From: Pseudomonas koreensis
GTDB taxonomy: Bacteria; Pseudomonadota; Gammaproteobacteria; Pseudomonadales; Pseudomonadaceae
NCBI RefSeq assembly: GCF_012986595.1
Contig: NZ_JAAQYM010000001.1
Coordinates: 310,001-374,000, forward strand
Length of the DNA stretch: 64,000 nucleotides
Direction: 5' to 3'
Position 1 is the first letter of the stretch; every line of letters starts with the position of its first letter. The notes beneath the pieces are model-generated. The model was not told the origin of the DNA and ran no database searches. It saw only the letters and a program-made list of their open reading frames with translations. The translations under genes and the position numbers were made by a program. Shown here one piece after another: positions 1 to 9,582 of the stretch.

Positions 1-11
1 TCACAGACAAT

Positions 12-41
12 AAAAAACCGCTCACAAGGAGCGGTTTTTTT
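12..41. terminator. Rho-independent terminator
   Basis: A perfect 6-bp stem (CCGCTC/GAGCGG) with a 5-base loop is flanked by an A run on the left and a T run on the right, so it can stop transcription from either side. It lies just past the stop of the leftward lpxO-like gene and would also serve a gene to the left of the window. Confidence 0.85.
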
Positions 42-58
42 CATCACAACGTTCAGCC

Positions 59-997
59 TCAACCAAACAACCAATACCCCAGCAGCGTCAGCACCACCAC
101 CGCGAGGATCGGGCGCATGATGCGGTAGGCCTTGGGATTGCGGCGTTTCCACTGTTTGACCACGCCGCTGAACCTGTCGCTGAAGTTCTTGCTCCAGGCG
201 TAGGCCTGGTTGATCCCGCCGACACGTTCGTCGTCAAGGTTCTGCGGGGCGGTGGCACGTCCCAGCCAGGCGCTGATGGCGCGGTTGATGCGGGTCATGA
301 AGCGGTTGCTCAGCGGACGTTCGACATCGCAGAACAGGATGACCCGGGTCTTTTCGGTTTCGTTCTTGACCCAATGCACGTAGGTCTCGTCGAACATCAC
401 GTCTTCACCGTCGCGCCAGGCGTAGACCTGACCGTCCACGAAGATCCGGCAATCGTCGGAGTTCGGTGTCGACAGGCCCAGGTGATAACGCAGCGAGCCG
501 GCAAACGGATCGCGGTGCGGGTTCAGGTGACTGCCACCCGGCAACAGCGCGAACATCGCGCCTTTGACATTGGGAATTGCACTGACCAGCGCCACGGTTT
601 TCGGGCACAGGGTTTCGGCCGACGGCAGCGGTTTGTCGTACCACTTGAGGTAGAAACGCTTCCAGCCCTTCTTGAAGAACGATCCGAAACCGGCGTCATT
701 GTTCTTTTCGGCGGCGCGAATGTAGCCCTCGTCGAACAGGTGCATCGCCTCGTCGCGAATGGTTTCCCAGTTGTCGCGCAGCACATCCAGCTCCGGAAAC
801 TTGCTGCGATCCAGATACGGCTTGGACGGCACGCCGGAGAACAGGTACATCAGCGCGTTGTACGGAGCGAACAGCGCCGAGTGGTTGACGAACTGACGCA
901 GGACCGGCAAACGCGCCTTGCCGCGCAAATGCACATAGAGGATGCTGCCCACAAACAGCAGCAACACCAACACCTTGGCGGCTAACGAAAAGGTCAT
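59..997 (-). CDS. lpxO: LpxO-like aspartyl/asparaginyl beta-hydroxylase
   Basis: Non-haem Fe(II)/2-oxoglutarate dioxygenase of the Asp/Asn beta-hydroxylase family, 312 aa. It most resembles LpxO, which 2-hydroxylates lipid A acyl chains at the inner membrane. There is a membrane segment at about residues 5-22 and another in the last 20 residues, with the catalytic domain at about 95-235. Likely iron ligands are in HLNPHRDPF (H157, H161, D163) and TYVHW (H208), with R218 for the co-substrate. The frame is open 17 codons further upstream, but ATG at 997 has AAGGAGT five bases before it and directly precedes the membrane anchor, so it is preferred. The substrate is inferred from family likeness only. 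Confidence 0.8.
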   Translation of the reverse strand: MTFSLAAKVLVLLLFVGSILYVHLRGKARLPVLRQFVNHSALFAPYNALMYLFSGVPSKPYLDRSKFPELDVLRDNWETIRDEAMHLFDEGYIRAAEKNNDAGFGSFFKKGWKRFYLKWYDKPLPSAETLCPKTVALVSAIPNVKGAMFALLPGGSHLNPHRDPFAGSLRYHLGLSTPNSDDCRIFVDGQVYAWRDGEDVMFDETYVHWVKNETEKTRVILFCDVERPLSNRFMTRINRAISAWLGRATAPQNLDDERVGGINQAYAWSKNFSDRFSGVVKQWKRRNPKAYRIMRPILAVVVLTLLGYWLFG

Positions 998-1181
998 CAA
1001 CGACTCCTTGAATAAAGACAACGCTGCGCAATGCCCTTGACCCGGCATGGCAGCCGGCCATGATAAACACTACCGGCCTCGGGCAAAACCCGGCCAACCC
1101 AAGATTCAGTGTTAAGAATTGCGCAACAAAGCATTAATTAACATAAGGCTCCTGAACCTGGGCTGATCTGAATCAATTGGC

Positions 1182-2156
1182 TTACTGCTGATTCTCCTGT
1201 TCGGTGAACAGATCGCTGAACAACATGCTCGACAAATAGCGCTCGCCGGAGTCCGGCAGAATCACCACGATGGTCTTGCCCTGCATCTCCGGGGTTTCTG
1301 CCAGCCGCACCGCGACCGCCATCGCTGCACCGCACGAGATGCCGCACAAGATCCCCTCTTCCTGCATCAATCGCCGCGCCATGGCCTTGGACTCGTCGTC
1401 CGTGACCAGCTCCACCCGGTCGACCATCGACAAATCGAGGTTCTTCGGCACGAAACCGGCGCCAATCCCCTGAATCTTGTGTGGGCTCGGCTTGATCTCT
1501 TCGCCCGCCAGCGCCTGGCTGATGACCGGCGAGGACACCGGTTCCACCGCCACCGACAGAATCGGTTTGCCCTGGGTCTTCTTGATATACCGCGACACGC
1601 CAGTGATGGTTCCGCCGGTCCCGACGCCAGCTACCAGTACATCCACCGCACCATCGGTGTCGTTCCAGATTTCCGGACCGGTGGTTTTCTCGTGAATCGC
1701 CGGGTTGGCCGGATTGTCGAACTGCGCCGGCATGAAGTATTTGTCGGCATCGCTGGCAACAATTTCGGCGGCCTTCTCGATCGCGCCTTTCATGCCCTTG
1801 GCCGGTTCAGTCAGGACCAGCTCTGCGCCCAGCGCCTTGAGCACCTTGCGCCGCTCGATACTCATCGAGGCCGGCATGGTCAGCATCAACTTGTACCCTC
1901 GGGCCGCCGCAACAAAGGCCAGGCCAATGCCGGTGTTGCCCGAGGTCGGCTCGACGATGGTCATGCCCGGCTTGAGTTTGCCGCTGCTTTCGGCGTCCCA
2001 GATCATGTTCGCGCCGATCCGGCACTTGACCGAATAACCGGGGTTGCGCCCCTCGATCTTGGCCAGAATGGTCACGCCACGCGGCGCGATGCGGTTGATC
2101 TGCACCAGCGGCGTATTGCCGATGGAATGGGCGTTGTCAGCGAAAATACGGCTCAT
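1182..2156 (-). CDS. cysK: Cysteine synthase A (O-acetylserine sulfhydrylase)
   Basis: PLP enzyme making L-cysteine from O-acetylserine and sulfide in the cytosol. The 324-aa length is normal. The PLP lysine is K44 in [13 protein letters not shown], the substrate loop is TSGNTG at 71-76, and a GTGGT phosphate-binding loop follows in the middle of the protein. The whole sequence reads like the gammaproteobacterial CysK type rather than CysM, including the C-terminal SSGERYLS-like segment (here DSGERYLSS). It stands alone, divergent from the DUF748 gene at 2284 across 127 bp that must hold both promoters. Confidence 0.95.
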   Translation of the reverse strand: MSRIFADNAHSIGNTPLVQINRIAPRGVTILAKIEGRNPGYSVKCRIGANMIWDAESSGKLKPGMTIVEPTSGNTGIGLAFVAAARGYKLMLTMPASMSIERRKVLKALGAELVLTEPAKGMKGAIEKAAEIVASDADKYFMPAQFDNPANPAIHEKTTGPEIWNDTDGAVDVLVAGVGTGGTITGVSRYIKKTQGKPILSVAVEPVSSPVISQALAGEEIKPSPHKIQGIGAGFVPKNLDLSMVDRVELVTDDESKAMARRLMQEEGILCGISCGAAMAVAVRLAETPEMQGKTIVVILPDSGERYLSSMLFSDLFTEQENQQ

Positions 2157-2283
2157 GGCTGGGTCCTTATGCAGCGTTGAATTCAGCCTTGCAAGGTATG
2201 CCTGTTGCCTGGCGCAGTCCAGTCGGGTCGAACGTCTGCGTCACGCAACAGTCAATCGCTTACATCGTCAGGGAATTGCCGTC

Positions 2284-3360
2284 ATGAAGCGTCGCTACAG
2301 TTGGCCACTAGGGATTTTCGCCGTCGTCGTTGTGTTGCTGATCGCGCTGCACATCGCCCTGCCCTACATGGTGCGCGACTATCTGAACGGCAAACTGGCG
2401 GACATGGGTGATTACCGCGGCCAAGTCACCGACGTCGATCTGGCCCTGTGGCGCGGCGCCTACCGGATCAACGGGCTGAAAATCGTCAAGGTCGACGGCA
2501 AGGTGCCGGTGCCGTTCGTCAACGCACCGCTGATCGATCTCGCCGTCAGCTGGCACTCGCTGTGGTACGACCATGCCGTGGTGGCGCAGGTGCAGTTCGT
2601 CAATCCCGAAGTCAACTTTGTCGATGGCGGGGCCAACAAGCAAAATTCCCAGACCGGTAAAGGCACCGACTGGCGCGCGCAACTCAGTAAATTGGTGCCG
2701 ATCACCCTCGACGAGGTGCAGATTCACGACGGCAAGATCAGCTTCCGCAACTTCAGCTCCAGCCCCCCGGTGAACATGAATGCCACCAAGGTCGAGGCCA
2801 GCCTCTACAACCTGACCAACGTGGTCGACACACAGGGCAAGCGCGACGCCCGCTTCGAAGGCAAGGCCCTGCTGCTGGGGCATGCCCCCCTGGAAACCAC
2901 CGCCACCTTCGACCCGCTGAGCAATTTCGAAGATTTCCAGTTCCGCCTGCGCGCCCGCGACATTGAACTCAAGAGCATGAATGACTTCGCCTCGGCCTAC
3001 GGCAAGTTCGACTTCAATGCAGGTCACGGCGACGTGGTCATCGAAGCCCAGGCGAAAAAGGCCCAGGTCAGCGGCTACATCAAGCCCCTGCTGCGCGACG
3101 TCGAAGTGTTCAACTGGCAGCAGGACGTGGAAAACAAGAACAAGAGCATCTTCCGCTCGGTCTGGGAGGCCATCGTCGGCGGCTCGGAAACCGTGCTGAA
3201 GAACCAGGCGAAAAACCAGTTCGCCACCAAGGTCGAACTCAGTGGCAACGTGCATCAGCAAAATATCAACGCGTTCGAAGCGTTTTTGCAGATTTTGCGC
3301 AATGGTTTCATCCAGGCTTTCAATGCGCGGTATGAACGACCGAAGCCGGATGCGGGTTAG
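2284..3360 (+). CDS. DUF748 (AsmA-like) inner-membrane anchored protein
   Basis: A 358-aa protein with one N-terminal membrane helix (about residues 8-27) followed by a long periplasmic part rich in beta-strand and asparagine, of the DUF748/AsmA-like type. Relatives are linked to envelope lipid transport or outer-membrane upkeep, but no enzyme motif is visible and no precise role is claimed. The frame is open back to 2044. ATG at 2284 is chosen because it starts directly before the basic residues and helix of a typical anchor, whereas the upstream part is antisense to cysK and has no protein-like character. Confidence 0.75.
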   Translation: MKRRYSWPLGIFAVVVVLLIALHIALPYMVRDYLNGKLADMGDYRGQVTDVDLALWRGAYRINGLKIVKVDGKVPVPFVNAPLIDLAVSWHSLWYDHAVVAQVQFVNPEVNFVDGGANKQNSQTGKGTDWRAQLSKLVPITLDEVQIHDGKISFRNFSSSPPVNMNATKVEASLYNLTNVVDTQGKRDARFEGKALLLGHAPLETTATFDPLSNFEDFQFRLRARDIELKSMNDFASAYGKFDFNAGHGDVVIEAQAKKAQVSGYIKPLLRDVEVFNWQQDVENKNKSIFRSVWEAIVGGSETVLKNQAKNQFATKVELSGNVHQQNINAFEAFLQILRNGFIQAFNARYERPKPDAG

Positions 3361-3567
3361 TTTTTGAAATCGGGAATGAATCCCTCTCGCCACAACCGTG
3401 ATGTCTGGCGTCAGGCCGAGACTGAGTCAACATGTGACGCCCCATTCAGAGACTGAATAAGCCGTCTGCGTTCACAGTCGACCGGGCTGCGCGTTATAGT
3501 CAGGGCATCCGATTTTTCGCCCCCGCCCTGCTCGTGCAGGTCGGCGTTACCGTTCGAGGATTAGCAG

Positions 3568-4413
3568 ATGAAGTTCGAAGGCACCCAGGCCTACGTCGCC
3601 ACCGATGACCTGAAGCTGGCGGTCAACGCCGCCATCACCCTGGAGCGGCCGCTGCTGGTCAAGGGTGAACCGGGCACCGGCAAGACCATGCTCGCCGAGC
3701 AACTGGCCGAATCGTTCGGCGCCAAGCTGATCACCTGGCACATCAAGTCCACCACCAAGGCCCATCAGGGGCTGTACGAGTACGATGCGGTCAGCCGTCT
3801 GCGTGACTCGCAACTGGGCAACGAAAAAGTCCACGACGTGCGCAACTACCTGAAGAAGGGCAAGCTCTGGGAGGCTTTCGAGTCCGAAGAGCGGGTGATT
3901 CTGCTGATCGACGAAATCGACAAGGCTGACATCGAGTTCCCGAATGACCTGCTGCAAGAACTCGACAAGATGGAGTTCTACGTTTACGAGATCGACGAGA
4001 CCATCAAGGCCAAGAAGCGCCCGATCATCATCATTACCTCGAACAACGAGAAAGAGCTGCCGGACGCCTTCCTGCGCCGCTGCTTCTTCCACTACATCGC
4101 TTTCCCGGACCGCACCACCCTGCAGAAAATCGTCGACGTGCACTACCCGGACATCAAGAAGGATTTGGTCAGCGAAGCGCTGGACGTGTTCTTCGACGTG
4201 CGTAAGGTACCGGGCCTGAAGAAGAAGCCGTCGACTTCCGAACTGGTCGACTGGCTGAAGCTGTTGATGGCCGACAACATCGGCGAAGCGGTGCTGCGCG
4301 AACGCGATCCGACCAAAGCCATTCCGCCGCTGGCCGGTGCGCTGGTGAAGAACGAGCAGGACGTGCAGCTGCTTGAGCGTCTGGCGTTCATGAGCCGTCG
4401 CGGCTCTCGATAA
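3568..4413 (+). CDS. MoxR-type AAA+ ATPase
   Basis: AAA+ ATPase of the MoxR family, 281 aa. Walker A is GEPGTGKT at 33-40, Walker B is ILLIDEIDKAD near 111-121, and a sensor/arginine-finger segment SNNEKELPDAFLRRC follows. MoxR ATPases usually work with a VWA-domain partner as chaperones that mature or insert metal centres in target complexes. The next gene, only 10 bp downstream, encodes exactly such a partner, so the two form an operon. ATG at 3568 has GAGGA at the right distance. The client is unknown, since no dehydrogenase or other target gene is nearby. Confidence 0.9.
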   Translation: MKFEGTQAYVATDDLKLAVNAAITLERPLLVKGEPGTGKTMLAEQLAESFGAKLITWHIKSTTKAHQGLYEYDAVSRLRDSQLGNEKVHDVRNYLKKGKLWEAFESEERVILLIDEIDKADIEFPNDLLQELDKMEFYVYEIDETIKAKKRPIIIITSNNEKELPDAFLRRCFFHYIAFPDRTTLQKIVDVHYPDIKKDLVSEALDVFFDVRKVPGLKKKPSTSELVDWLKLLMADNIGEAVLRERDPTKAIPPLAGALVKNEQDVQLLERLAFMSRRGSR

Positions 4414-4423
4414 GGGCATCGTC

Positions 4424-5602
4424 ATGCTGCTCAACCTGTTCAATGAGATGCGTGCAGCCAAGGTGCCGGTGTCGGTGCGCGAACTGCTCGACCTGATCAA
4501 CGCGCTGAAACAGCGCGTGACCTTCGCCGACATGGACGAGTTCTACTACTTGTCGCGGGCGATTCTGGTGAAGGACGAACGGCATTTCGACAAGTTCGAC
4601 CGCGCGTTCGGCGCCTACTTCAATGGCCTGGATAAACTCGACGATCACTTGCAGGCGCTGATTCCCGAAGACTGGTTGCGCAAGGAGTTCGAGCGTTCAT
4701 TGACCGATGAGGAACGCGCGCAGATCCAGTCCCTTGGCGGTCTGGACAAGCTGATCGAAGAATTCAAGAAGCGTCTGGAAGAACAGAAGGAACGCCACGC
4801 CGGCGGTAACAAGTGGATCGGCACCGGCGGCACCAGCCCGTTCGGATCCGGCGGTTTCAACCCGGAAGGCATCCGGGTCGGTGATGCCGGCAAGCGTCAG
4901 GGCAAAGCGGTGAAAGTCTGGGATCAGCGCGAGTACAAGAACCTCGACGATTCGGTGGAACTGGGCACGCGCAACATCAAGGTCGCCCTGCGCCGTCTGC
5001 GCAAATTCGCCCGCCAGGGTGCGGCGGAAGAGCTGGACATCGACGGCACCATCGACCACACCGCCAAGGACGCCGGCCTGTTGAACATCCAGATGCGCCC
5101 GGAACGGCGCAACACGGTAAAGCTGTTGCTGCTGTTCGACATCGGTGGCTCGATGGACGCGCACGTGAAGATCTGTGAAGAGCTGTTCTCCGCCTGCAAG
5201 ACCGAGTTCAAGCATCTCGAATACTTCTACTTCCACAACTTCATTTATGAATCGGTGTGGAAGAACAACATGCGCCGTACTTCCGAGCGTTTCTCGACTC
5301 AGGATTTGCTGCACAAGTACGGCGCCGACTACAAAGTGATATTCATCGGCGACGCTGCGATGGCACCCTATGAAATCACCCAGGCCGGCGGCAGCGTCGA
5401 GCACTGGAACGAAGAGCCGGGCTACGTGTGGATGCAGCGCTTCATGGAGAAGTATAAGAAGCTCATCTGGATCAATCCGTATCCGAAGGACACGTGGGGC
5501 TATACGTCATCGACCAATATCGTGCGCGATTTGATCGAGGATCAGATGTATCCGTTGACCCTGCGTGGGTTGGAAGAAGGGATGCGGTTCTTGTCCAAAT
5601 AA
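4424..5602 (+). CDS. VWA-domain protein (CoxE-like), MoxR partner
   Basis: A 392-aa protein with a C-terminal von Willebrand A-like domain, the expected partner of the MoxR ATPase encoded just upstream. The metal site reads LLFDIGGSMDAH, so the usual DxSxS is D-I-G-G-S with the first serine replaced by glycine. DxGxS variants occur in this CoxE-like group as far as I know, so metal binding may be altered rather than lost. The N-terminal 200 residues are largely helical and charged, with a glycine-rich linker around 125-150. The gene ends directly at a REP pair. Confidence 0.85.
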   Translation: MLLNLFNEMRAAKVPVSVRELLDLINALKQRVTFADMDEFYYLSRAILVKDERHFDKFDRAFGAYFNGLDKLDDHLQALIPEDWLRKEFERSLTDEERAQIQSLGGLDKLIEEFKKRLEEQKERHAGGNKWIGTGGTSPFGSGGFNPEGIRVGDAGKRQGKAVKVWDQREYKNLDDSVELGTRNIKVALRRLRKFARQGAAEELDIDGTIDHTAKDAGLLNIQMRPERRNTVKLLLLFDIGGSMDAHVKICEELFSACKTEFKHLEYFYFHNFIYESVWKNNMRRTSERFSTQDLLHKYGADYKVIFIGDAAMAPYEITQAGGSVEHWNEEPGYVWMQRFMEKYKKLIWINPYPKDTWGYTSSTNIVRDLIEDQMYPLTLRGLEEGMRFLSK

Positions 5603-5689
5603 AAGCAAAAGATCGCAGCCTTCGGCAGCTCCTACAGAAAAATTCGCGTTTCTATGTAGGAGCTGCCGCAGGCTGCGATCTTTTGATCT
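5603..5689. repeat. REP element pair (fluorescens type)
   Basis: Two inverted copies of the palindromic unit, about 31 bp at 5607-5637 and 35 bp at 5656-5690, around an 18-base spacer. The pair fills the convergent gap between the VWA gene and pxpC and could form a large hairpin that also limits read-through. Confidence 0.9.
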
Positions 5690-6607
5690 TCAACCAAAGC
5701 GCTGCAAATACTCGACATGCTCCCGGTGCGCGACGTCCTGCACCACCGGCCTCAACCGCACCTGCGCGCCCGGCAGACACTGCGCCAGCCGCGCCAGTGC
5801 CAACGGCGTCAACGCCCCCAACCGCGGATAACCGCCAATGGTCTGCCGATCATTGAGCAGCACGATCGGCTGCCCGTCCGGCGGCACCTGCACCGCGCCA
5901 AGCGGAATACCCTCGGAAATCATCGGCCTGCCCTGATACTGCAGCGCTTTGCCCAGCAACCGAATCCCCATGCGGTCGGCCCGACTGTCCAGCGTCCACG
6001 GACTGTTGAACACATCGAACAGGCTCTGCCCGCTGAACTGGCCGACCTGTGCGCCGAGCACCAGATCCAGCGGCGTATTGAGCTTCAGATCCGGGCGAAG
6101 CACTATCGGCACTTCACGCACCTGCAGCGTTTCGCCGTGATAGCTCAGCGTCGCGCCCTTGGCCAACGGCAAACCCATGCCATCAAGACCACCGAGCTCC
6201 TCGCGCACCACCGTAGCGCTACTGCCCAGCACCTGCGGCGCGTCGAAACCGCCGGGGGCCGCCAGATATGCGCGGGCGCCTAGCAACGGTTGGGTGAACT
6301 GTAACGTCTGCCCTTTGCCCAGTTTGAAACTGCGCCACGGCGCCAGCGCCTGCCCATCGATCTGCGCGCCAAGGTCGGCGCCGGCCAGCGCCAGCACGCA
6401 ACCCTCCTGCGCAACCACGGCAAACCCGCCAAGGGTGATTTCGATCACCGTCACGTCCAGGTCATTGCCCAGCAGCCAGTTGGCCCAGCTCATCGAACAC
6501 CAGTCCGCCGCGCCGCCCTGGGTCACGCCCAAATGGCGCACGCCGAAGCGTCCGGCGTCCTGCAACAAGCACAGCGGCGTGCTCGCCTCTATCATCAGTC
6601 GGCTCAT
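5690..6607 (-). CDS. pxpC: 5-oxoprolinase subunit PxpC
   Basis: Biotin-dependent-carboxyltransferase-like protein of the KipA/allophanate hydrolase subunit 2 family, 305 aa, normal for PxpC. With PxpA and PxpB it forms the prokaryotic ATP-dependent 5-oxoprolinase that opens pyroglutamate to glutamate. Family motifs include LLQDAGRFGVRHLGV near the N terminus, GGAADW, and NDRQTIGGYPRLG towards the C terminus. It is the last gene of the operon, and its ATG overlaps the pxpB stop by four bases, implying coupled translation. Confidence 0.93.
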   Translation of the reverse strand: MSRLMIEASTPLCLLQDAGRFGVRHLGVTQGGAADWCSMSWANWLLGNDLDVTVIEITLGGFAVVAQEGCVLALAGADLGAQIDGQALAPWRSFKLGKGQTLQFTQPLLGARAYLAAPGGFDAPQVLGSSATVVREELGGLDGMGLPLAKGATLSYHGETLQVREVPIVLRPDLKLNTPLDLVLGAQVGQFSGQSLFDVFNSPWTLDSRADRMGIRLLGKALQYQGRPMISEGIPLGAVQVPPDGQPIVLLNDRQTIGGYPRLGALTPLALARLAQCLPGAQVRLRPVVQDVAHREHVEYLQRFG

Positions 6608-7308
6608 GCCTGCGCCTCCAGCGGGGTGTCGTCGCCGCCCAGGTTGATGAACTCGGCGTGACTCACCGCTTCGAAGCGCACGGTGTCGCCAGGCTGCATC
6701 AGGCTGTAGCCGTCGCGATGGCGGTCGAACAGTTTGGCCGGCGTACGGCCGATCAGGTTCCAGCCACCGGGGGATACCACCGGGTAAGCGGCGGTCTGCC
6801 GTTCGGCGATGCCGACGCTACCGGCCGCGACTTTCTTGCGCGGGGTGTCCAGCCGTGGCGCTGCCAGCACTTCTTCGACCAGCCCCATGAAGGCGAATCC
6901 CGGGGCAAAGCCGAGGGCGAACACCTGATATTCACGGGTGCTGTGGCGGCGAATCACCTCGTCCACCGCCAGACCGCTGCGCTGCGCCAACAGGCTCAGT
7001 TCCGGCCCGACGCTCAAGTCGTACCAGACCGGCAACACATGGCACTGACCGCCGGCGCGCGCATTCGGTGACAGGTCGATCAGCGCTTCAGCGATCAATT
7101 CCCGCGCCTGACCCGGATTCAATAATGTCAGGTCGTAATGCACCATCAACGTGGTGTAGGACGGCACCAGATCGATCAACTGTGCTCCAAACACCGCGCG
7201 CAGGCGCTCGCTGGCGGCGAGCATCCACGGCATGTTGGTTTCGGCGATTTCATCGAACAGGCGCAGCATCAGGCAGTCCAGGGCCACCCCTTCAATCCGT
7301 GGGTTCAT
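6604..7308 (-). CDS. pxpB: 5-oxoprolinase subunit PxpB
   Basis: KipI/allophanate hydrolase subunit 1 family protein, 234 aa. Characteristic segments are the [15 protein letters not shown] and [14 protein letters not shown] stretches and the closing [17 protein letters not shown] block. It acts with PxpC and PxpA on 5-oxoproline. Start and stop both overlap the neighbours by four bases (ATGA), so the three subunits are made as a coupled set. Confidence 0.93.
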   Translation of the reverse strand: MNPRIEGVALDCLMLRLFDEIAETNMPWMLAASERLRAVFGAQLIDLVPSYTTLMVHYDLTLLNPGQARELIAEALIDLSPNARAGGQCHVLPVWYDLSVGPELSLLAQRSGLAVDEVIRRHSTREYQVFALGFAPGFAFMGLVEEVLAAPRLDTPRKKVAAGSVGIAERQTAAYPVVSPGGWNLIGRTPAKLFDRHRDGYSLMQPGDTVRFEAVSHAEFINLGGDDTPLEAQA

Positions 7309-8057
7309 GGCGCACTCTGCTGATTCAGGGCCTCGCGAATGCGCTGCACGGCGGCCACCGAACTGGCGTTGTCACCATGCACGCAGAGGGTGTTGGCCTG
7401 CAGATGCAAGGCGCTGCCGTCGCTGGCCACGAGCTCAGCGCCACGGGCGATGGTCAGGGCCTGCTCGATGATTTTTTCCGGATCGTGATGCACCGCCCCC
7501 GGCAGTTGGCGCGACACGAGTTTGCCAGCGCTGTCGTAGGCACGGTCGGCGAAGGCTTCGAACCAAAGGGTCACGCCGTATTCATCACCAAGTTGCTGCG
7601 CCGCCGAGTTGTCGCGGGTGGCCATCAACATCAGCGGCAAACTGCGATCGTAGGCCGCCACGGCCTGAATCACCGCGCGCAATTGCGCCGGGTTGGCCAT
7701 CATGTCGTTGTACATCGCGCCGTGGGGTTTGACGTAGCTGACCCGCCCGCCCTGCGCCCGACAAATGCCGTCCAGCGCACCGATCTGGTAATGCAGGATG
7801 TCTTGCAGCTCTTGCGCGGAATACGCCATGGAGCGGCGGCCGAAACCGACCAGATCCTGATAGGCCGGATGCGCGCCGATCTGCACGCCGTGGCTCAAGG
7901 CGAGGCTGACGGTTTTGCGCATGATGCCCGGGTCGCCGGCATGGAAACCGCAGGCCACATTGGCGCAATCGATGAAGGGCATGACTTCGGCGTCAAGACC
8001 CATGGTCCAGCTGCCGAAACTCTCGCCAATGTCGCAATTCAATAACAGGCGGCTCAC
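7305..8057 (-). CDS. pxpA: 5-oxoprolinase subunit PxpA (LamB/YcsF family)
   Basis: LamB/YcsF family protein, 250 aa, the third subunit of 5-oxoprolinase. It opens with the family signature [13 protein letters not shown] and carries [11 protein letters not shown] and GAHPAYQD, with conserved Asp/His residues of the amidohydrolase-like fold. The reading frame extends 20 codons upstream, but GTG at 8057 is preferred because AGGAG lies eight bases before it and the signature begins five codons later. It is 79 bp downstream of the transporter gene, probably in the same transcript. Confidence 0.93.
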   Translation of the reverse strand: MSRLLLNCDIGESFGSWTMGLDAEVMPFIDCANVACGFHAGDPGIMRKTVSLALSHGVQIGAHPAYQDLVGFGRRSMAYSAQELQDILHYQIGALDGICRAQGGRVSYVKPHGAMYNDMMANPAQLRAVIQAVAAYDRSLPLMLMATRDNSAAQQLGDEYGVTLWFEAFADRAYDSAGKLVSRQLPGAVHHDPEKIIEQALTIARGAELVASDGSALHLQANTLCVHGDNASSVAAVQRIREALNQQSAP

Positions 8058-8136
8058 GGTAAACACTCCTGTAGCTTCTTGTCTTTCTATCCGTAGGACA
8101 AATGCCCCGTTGGGCACTGCCCCCGCAGGTTATCAG

Positions 8137-9423
8137 TTACTGCGCATCCAGTTGCTTGCCACGGGTTTCCGGCAGGCTCAGCGCGGCGAGAATCACCACC
8201 CCGTAGGACACCGCCGCAAACGCGCCGATACCCACGCTCAGCGGTACTTTCTGACTGAGCAAACCAATCAACAGGGGAAACAGCGCCGCCAGCGCCCGGC
8301 CGATGTTGTAGCAGAAGCCTTGGCCCGAACCGCGAATCCGCGTCGGAAACAACTCGGTGAGAAACGCGCCCATGCCGCTGAAAATCCCCGAGGCGAAAAA
8401 GCCCAGCGGAAAGCCCAGCCACAGCATCACGCCATTACTGACCGGCAGCTGCGTATACAGCAGAACAATGGTGAACGAACCGACCGCGAACAGGATGAAG
8501 TTCTTTTTACGTCCCAGCAGGTCGGTCAGGTAAGCGCTGATCACATAGCCGACGTAGGAACCGACGATCACCATCGCCAGATACCCGCCGGTGCCAAGCA
8601 CACTCAAGCCGCGTTCGTTCTTGAGGAACGTCGGCAGCCACGAAGTGATTGCGTAATACCCGCCCAGCGCCCCGGTGGTCAGCAACGACGCGCGGAACGT
8701 GGTGAACAGCATGCCGGGGGCAAAGATCTCGTAGAACTTTGCCGGGTTCTGCGGGGTTTGCGCAGCCTTGGCTTCGCGATAGATCTCCGGGTCTTTCACC
8801 AGCCGACGGACGAAGATCACGAAGATCGCCGGCACGATACCGAGGATGAACAGCGCCCGCCAGGCGTCTTCCGGCGGCAATACAGAGAACAGCAGCGCAT
8901 ACAGAATCGCCGTCAGCCCCCACCCCAGGGCCCAGCCGGATTGCACCATGCCCACCGCTTTGCCGCGGTCCTTGGCGCGAATCACTTCACCGATCAGCAC
9001 CGCGCCGGCGGTCCATTCGCCGCCGAAACCGAAGCCCATCAGGGTGCGGGCGATCAACAGCTGTTCGTAGTTCTGGGCGAAGCCGCAGAGGAAGGTGAAG
9101 AAGGCGAACCACAGCACCGTCAGTTGCAGGGTGCGCACGCGGCCGATGCGGTCGGAAAGAATTCCCGCCACCCAGCCGCCAATGGCCGAAGCGATCAGGG
9201 TGCTGGTGTGAATCAGCCCGGCCTGTCCGGTGGTGATGCCCCACATGGCAATCAGGGTCGGCACCACGAAGCTGAGCATCTGCGTGTCCATGCCGTCCAG
9301 GCCATAGCCGATCTTGCAGCTCCAGAAGGTGCGACGCTCTTGCTGATTGATGTTGCGATACCAGTCGAACGGCCCCGGACGCGCCGTTGCCGTGGATGCT
9401 TCTAAGGTGTCGGGAGCACTCAT
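8137..9423 (-). CDS. MFS metabolite:H+ symporter, first gene of pxp operon
   Basis: A 428-aa major facilitator protein with about 12 membrane segments. It has the loop-2/3 motif GILSDRIGRVRTLQ and the mirrored loop-8/9 motif YLTDLLGRKKN, typical of the sugar/organic-acid symporter branch. Position at the head of the pxpABC operon suggests uptake of 5-oxoproline or a related lactam or acid; this is inference from context. ATG at 9423 has GGAGA six bases upstream. The 159-bp gap to the divergent LysR gene must hold the operon promoter. Confidence 0.88.
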   Translation of the reverse strand: MSAPDTLEASTATARPGPFDWYRNINQQERRTFWSCKIGYGLDGMDTQMLSFVVPTLIAMWGITTGQAGLIHTSTLIASAIGGWVAGILSDRIGRVRTLQLTVLWFAFFTFLCGFAQNYEQLLIARTLMGFGFGGEWTAGAVLIGEVIRAKDRGKAVGMVQSGWALGWGLTAILYALLFSVLPPEDAWRALFILGIVPAIFVIFVRRLVKDPEIYREAKAAQTPQNPAKFYEIFAPGMLFTTFRASLLTTGALGGYYAITSWLPTFLKNERGLSVLGTGGYLAMVIVGSYVGYVISAYLTDLLGRKKNFILFAVGSFTIVLLYTQLPVSNGVMLWLGFPLGFFASGIFSGMGAFLTELFPTRIRGSGQGFCYNIGRALAALFPLLIGLLSQKVPLSVGIGAFAAVSYGVVILAALSLPETRGKQLDAQ

Positions 9424-9582
9424 GGCTTATCTCCGCAGGTTTTTTATTGGTCTTGTTCGTAGCCCCGACGACGCCTATCGTGGGAACCGGATGCGCCGAT
9501 TTTTGGGCGCTCCGCCCTGCTGCGTCCAACGAATAAAAACCCGCCTTAGGCATAAGAAAAACTTGTCACCCGAGCCGTTGCC

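Noticed and set aside
2044..2283. N-terminal extension of the DUF748 protein
   Set aside because: Overlaps cysK on the other strand and has no protein-like pattern; the anchor helix starts right after ATG 2284.
7915..9405. 496-aa plus-strand frame across the MFS gene
   Set aside because: Shadow frame rich in Arg, His and Gln, opposite a clear membrane transporter.
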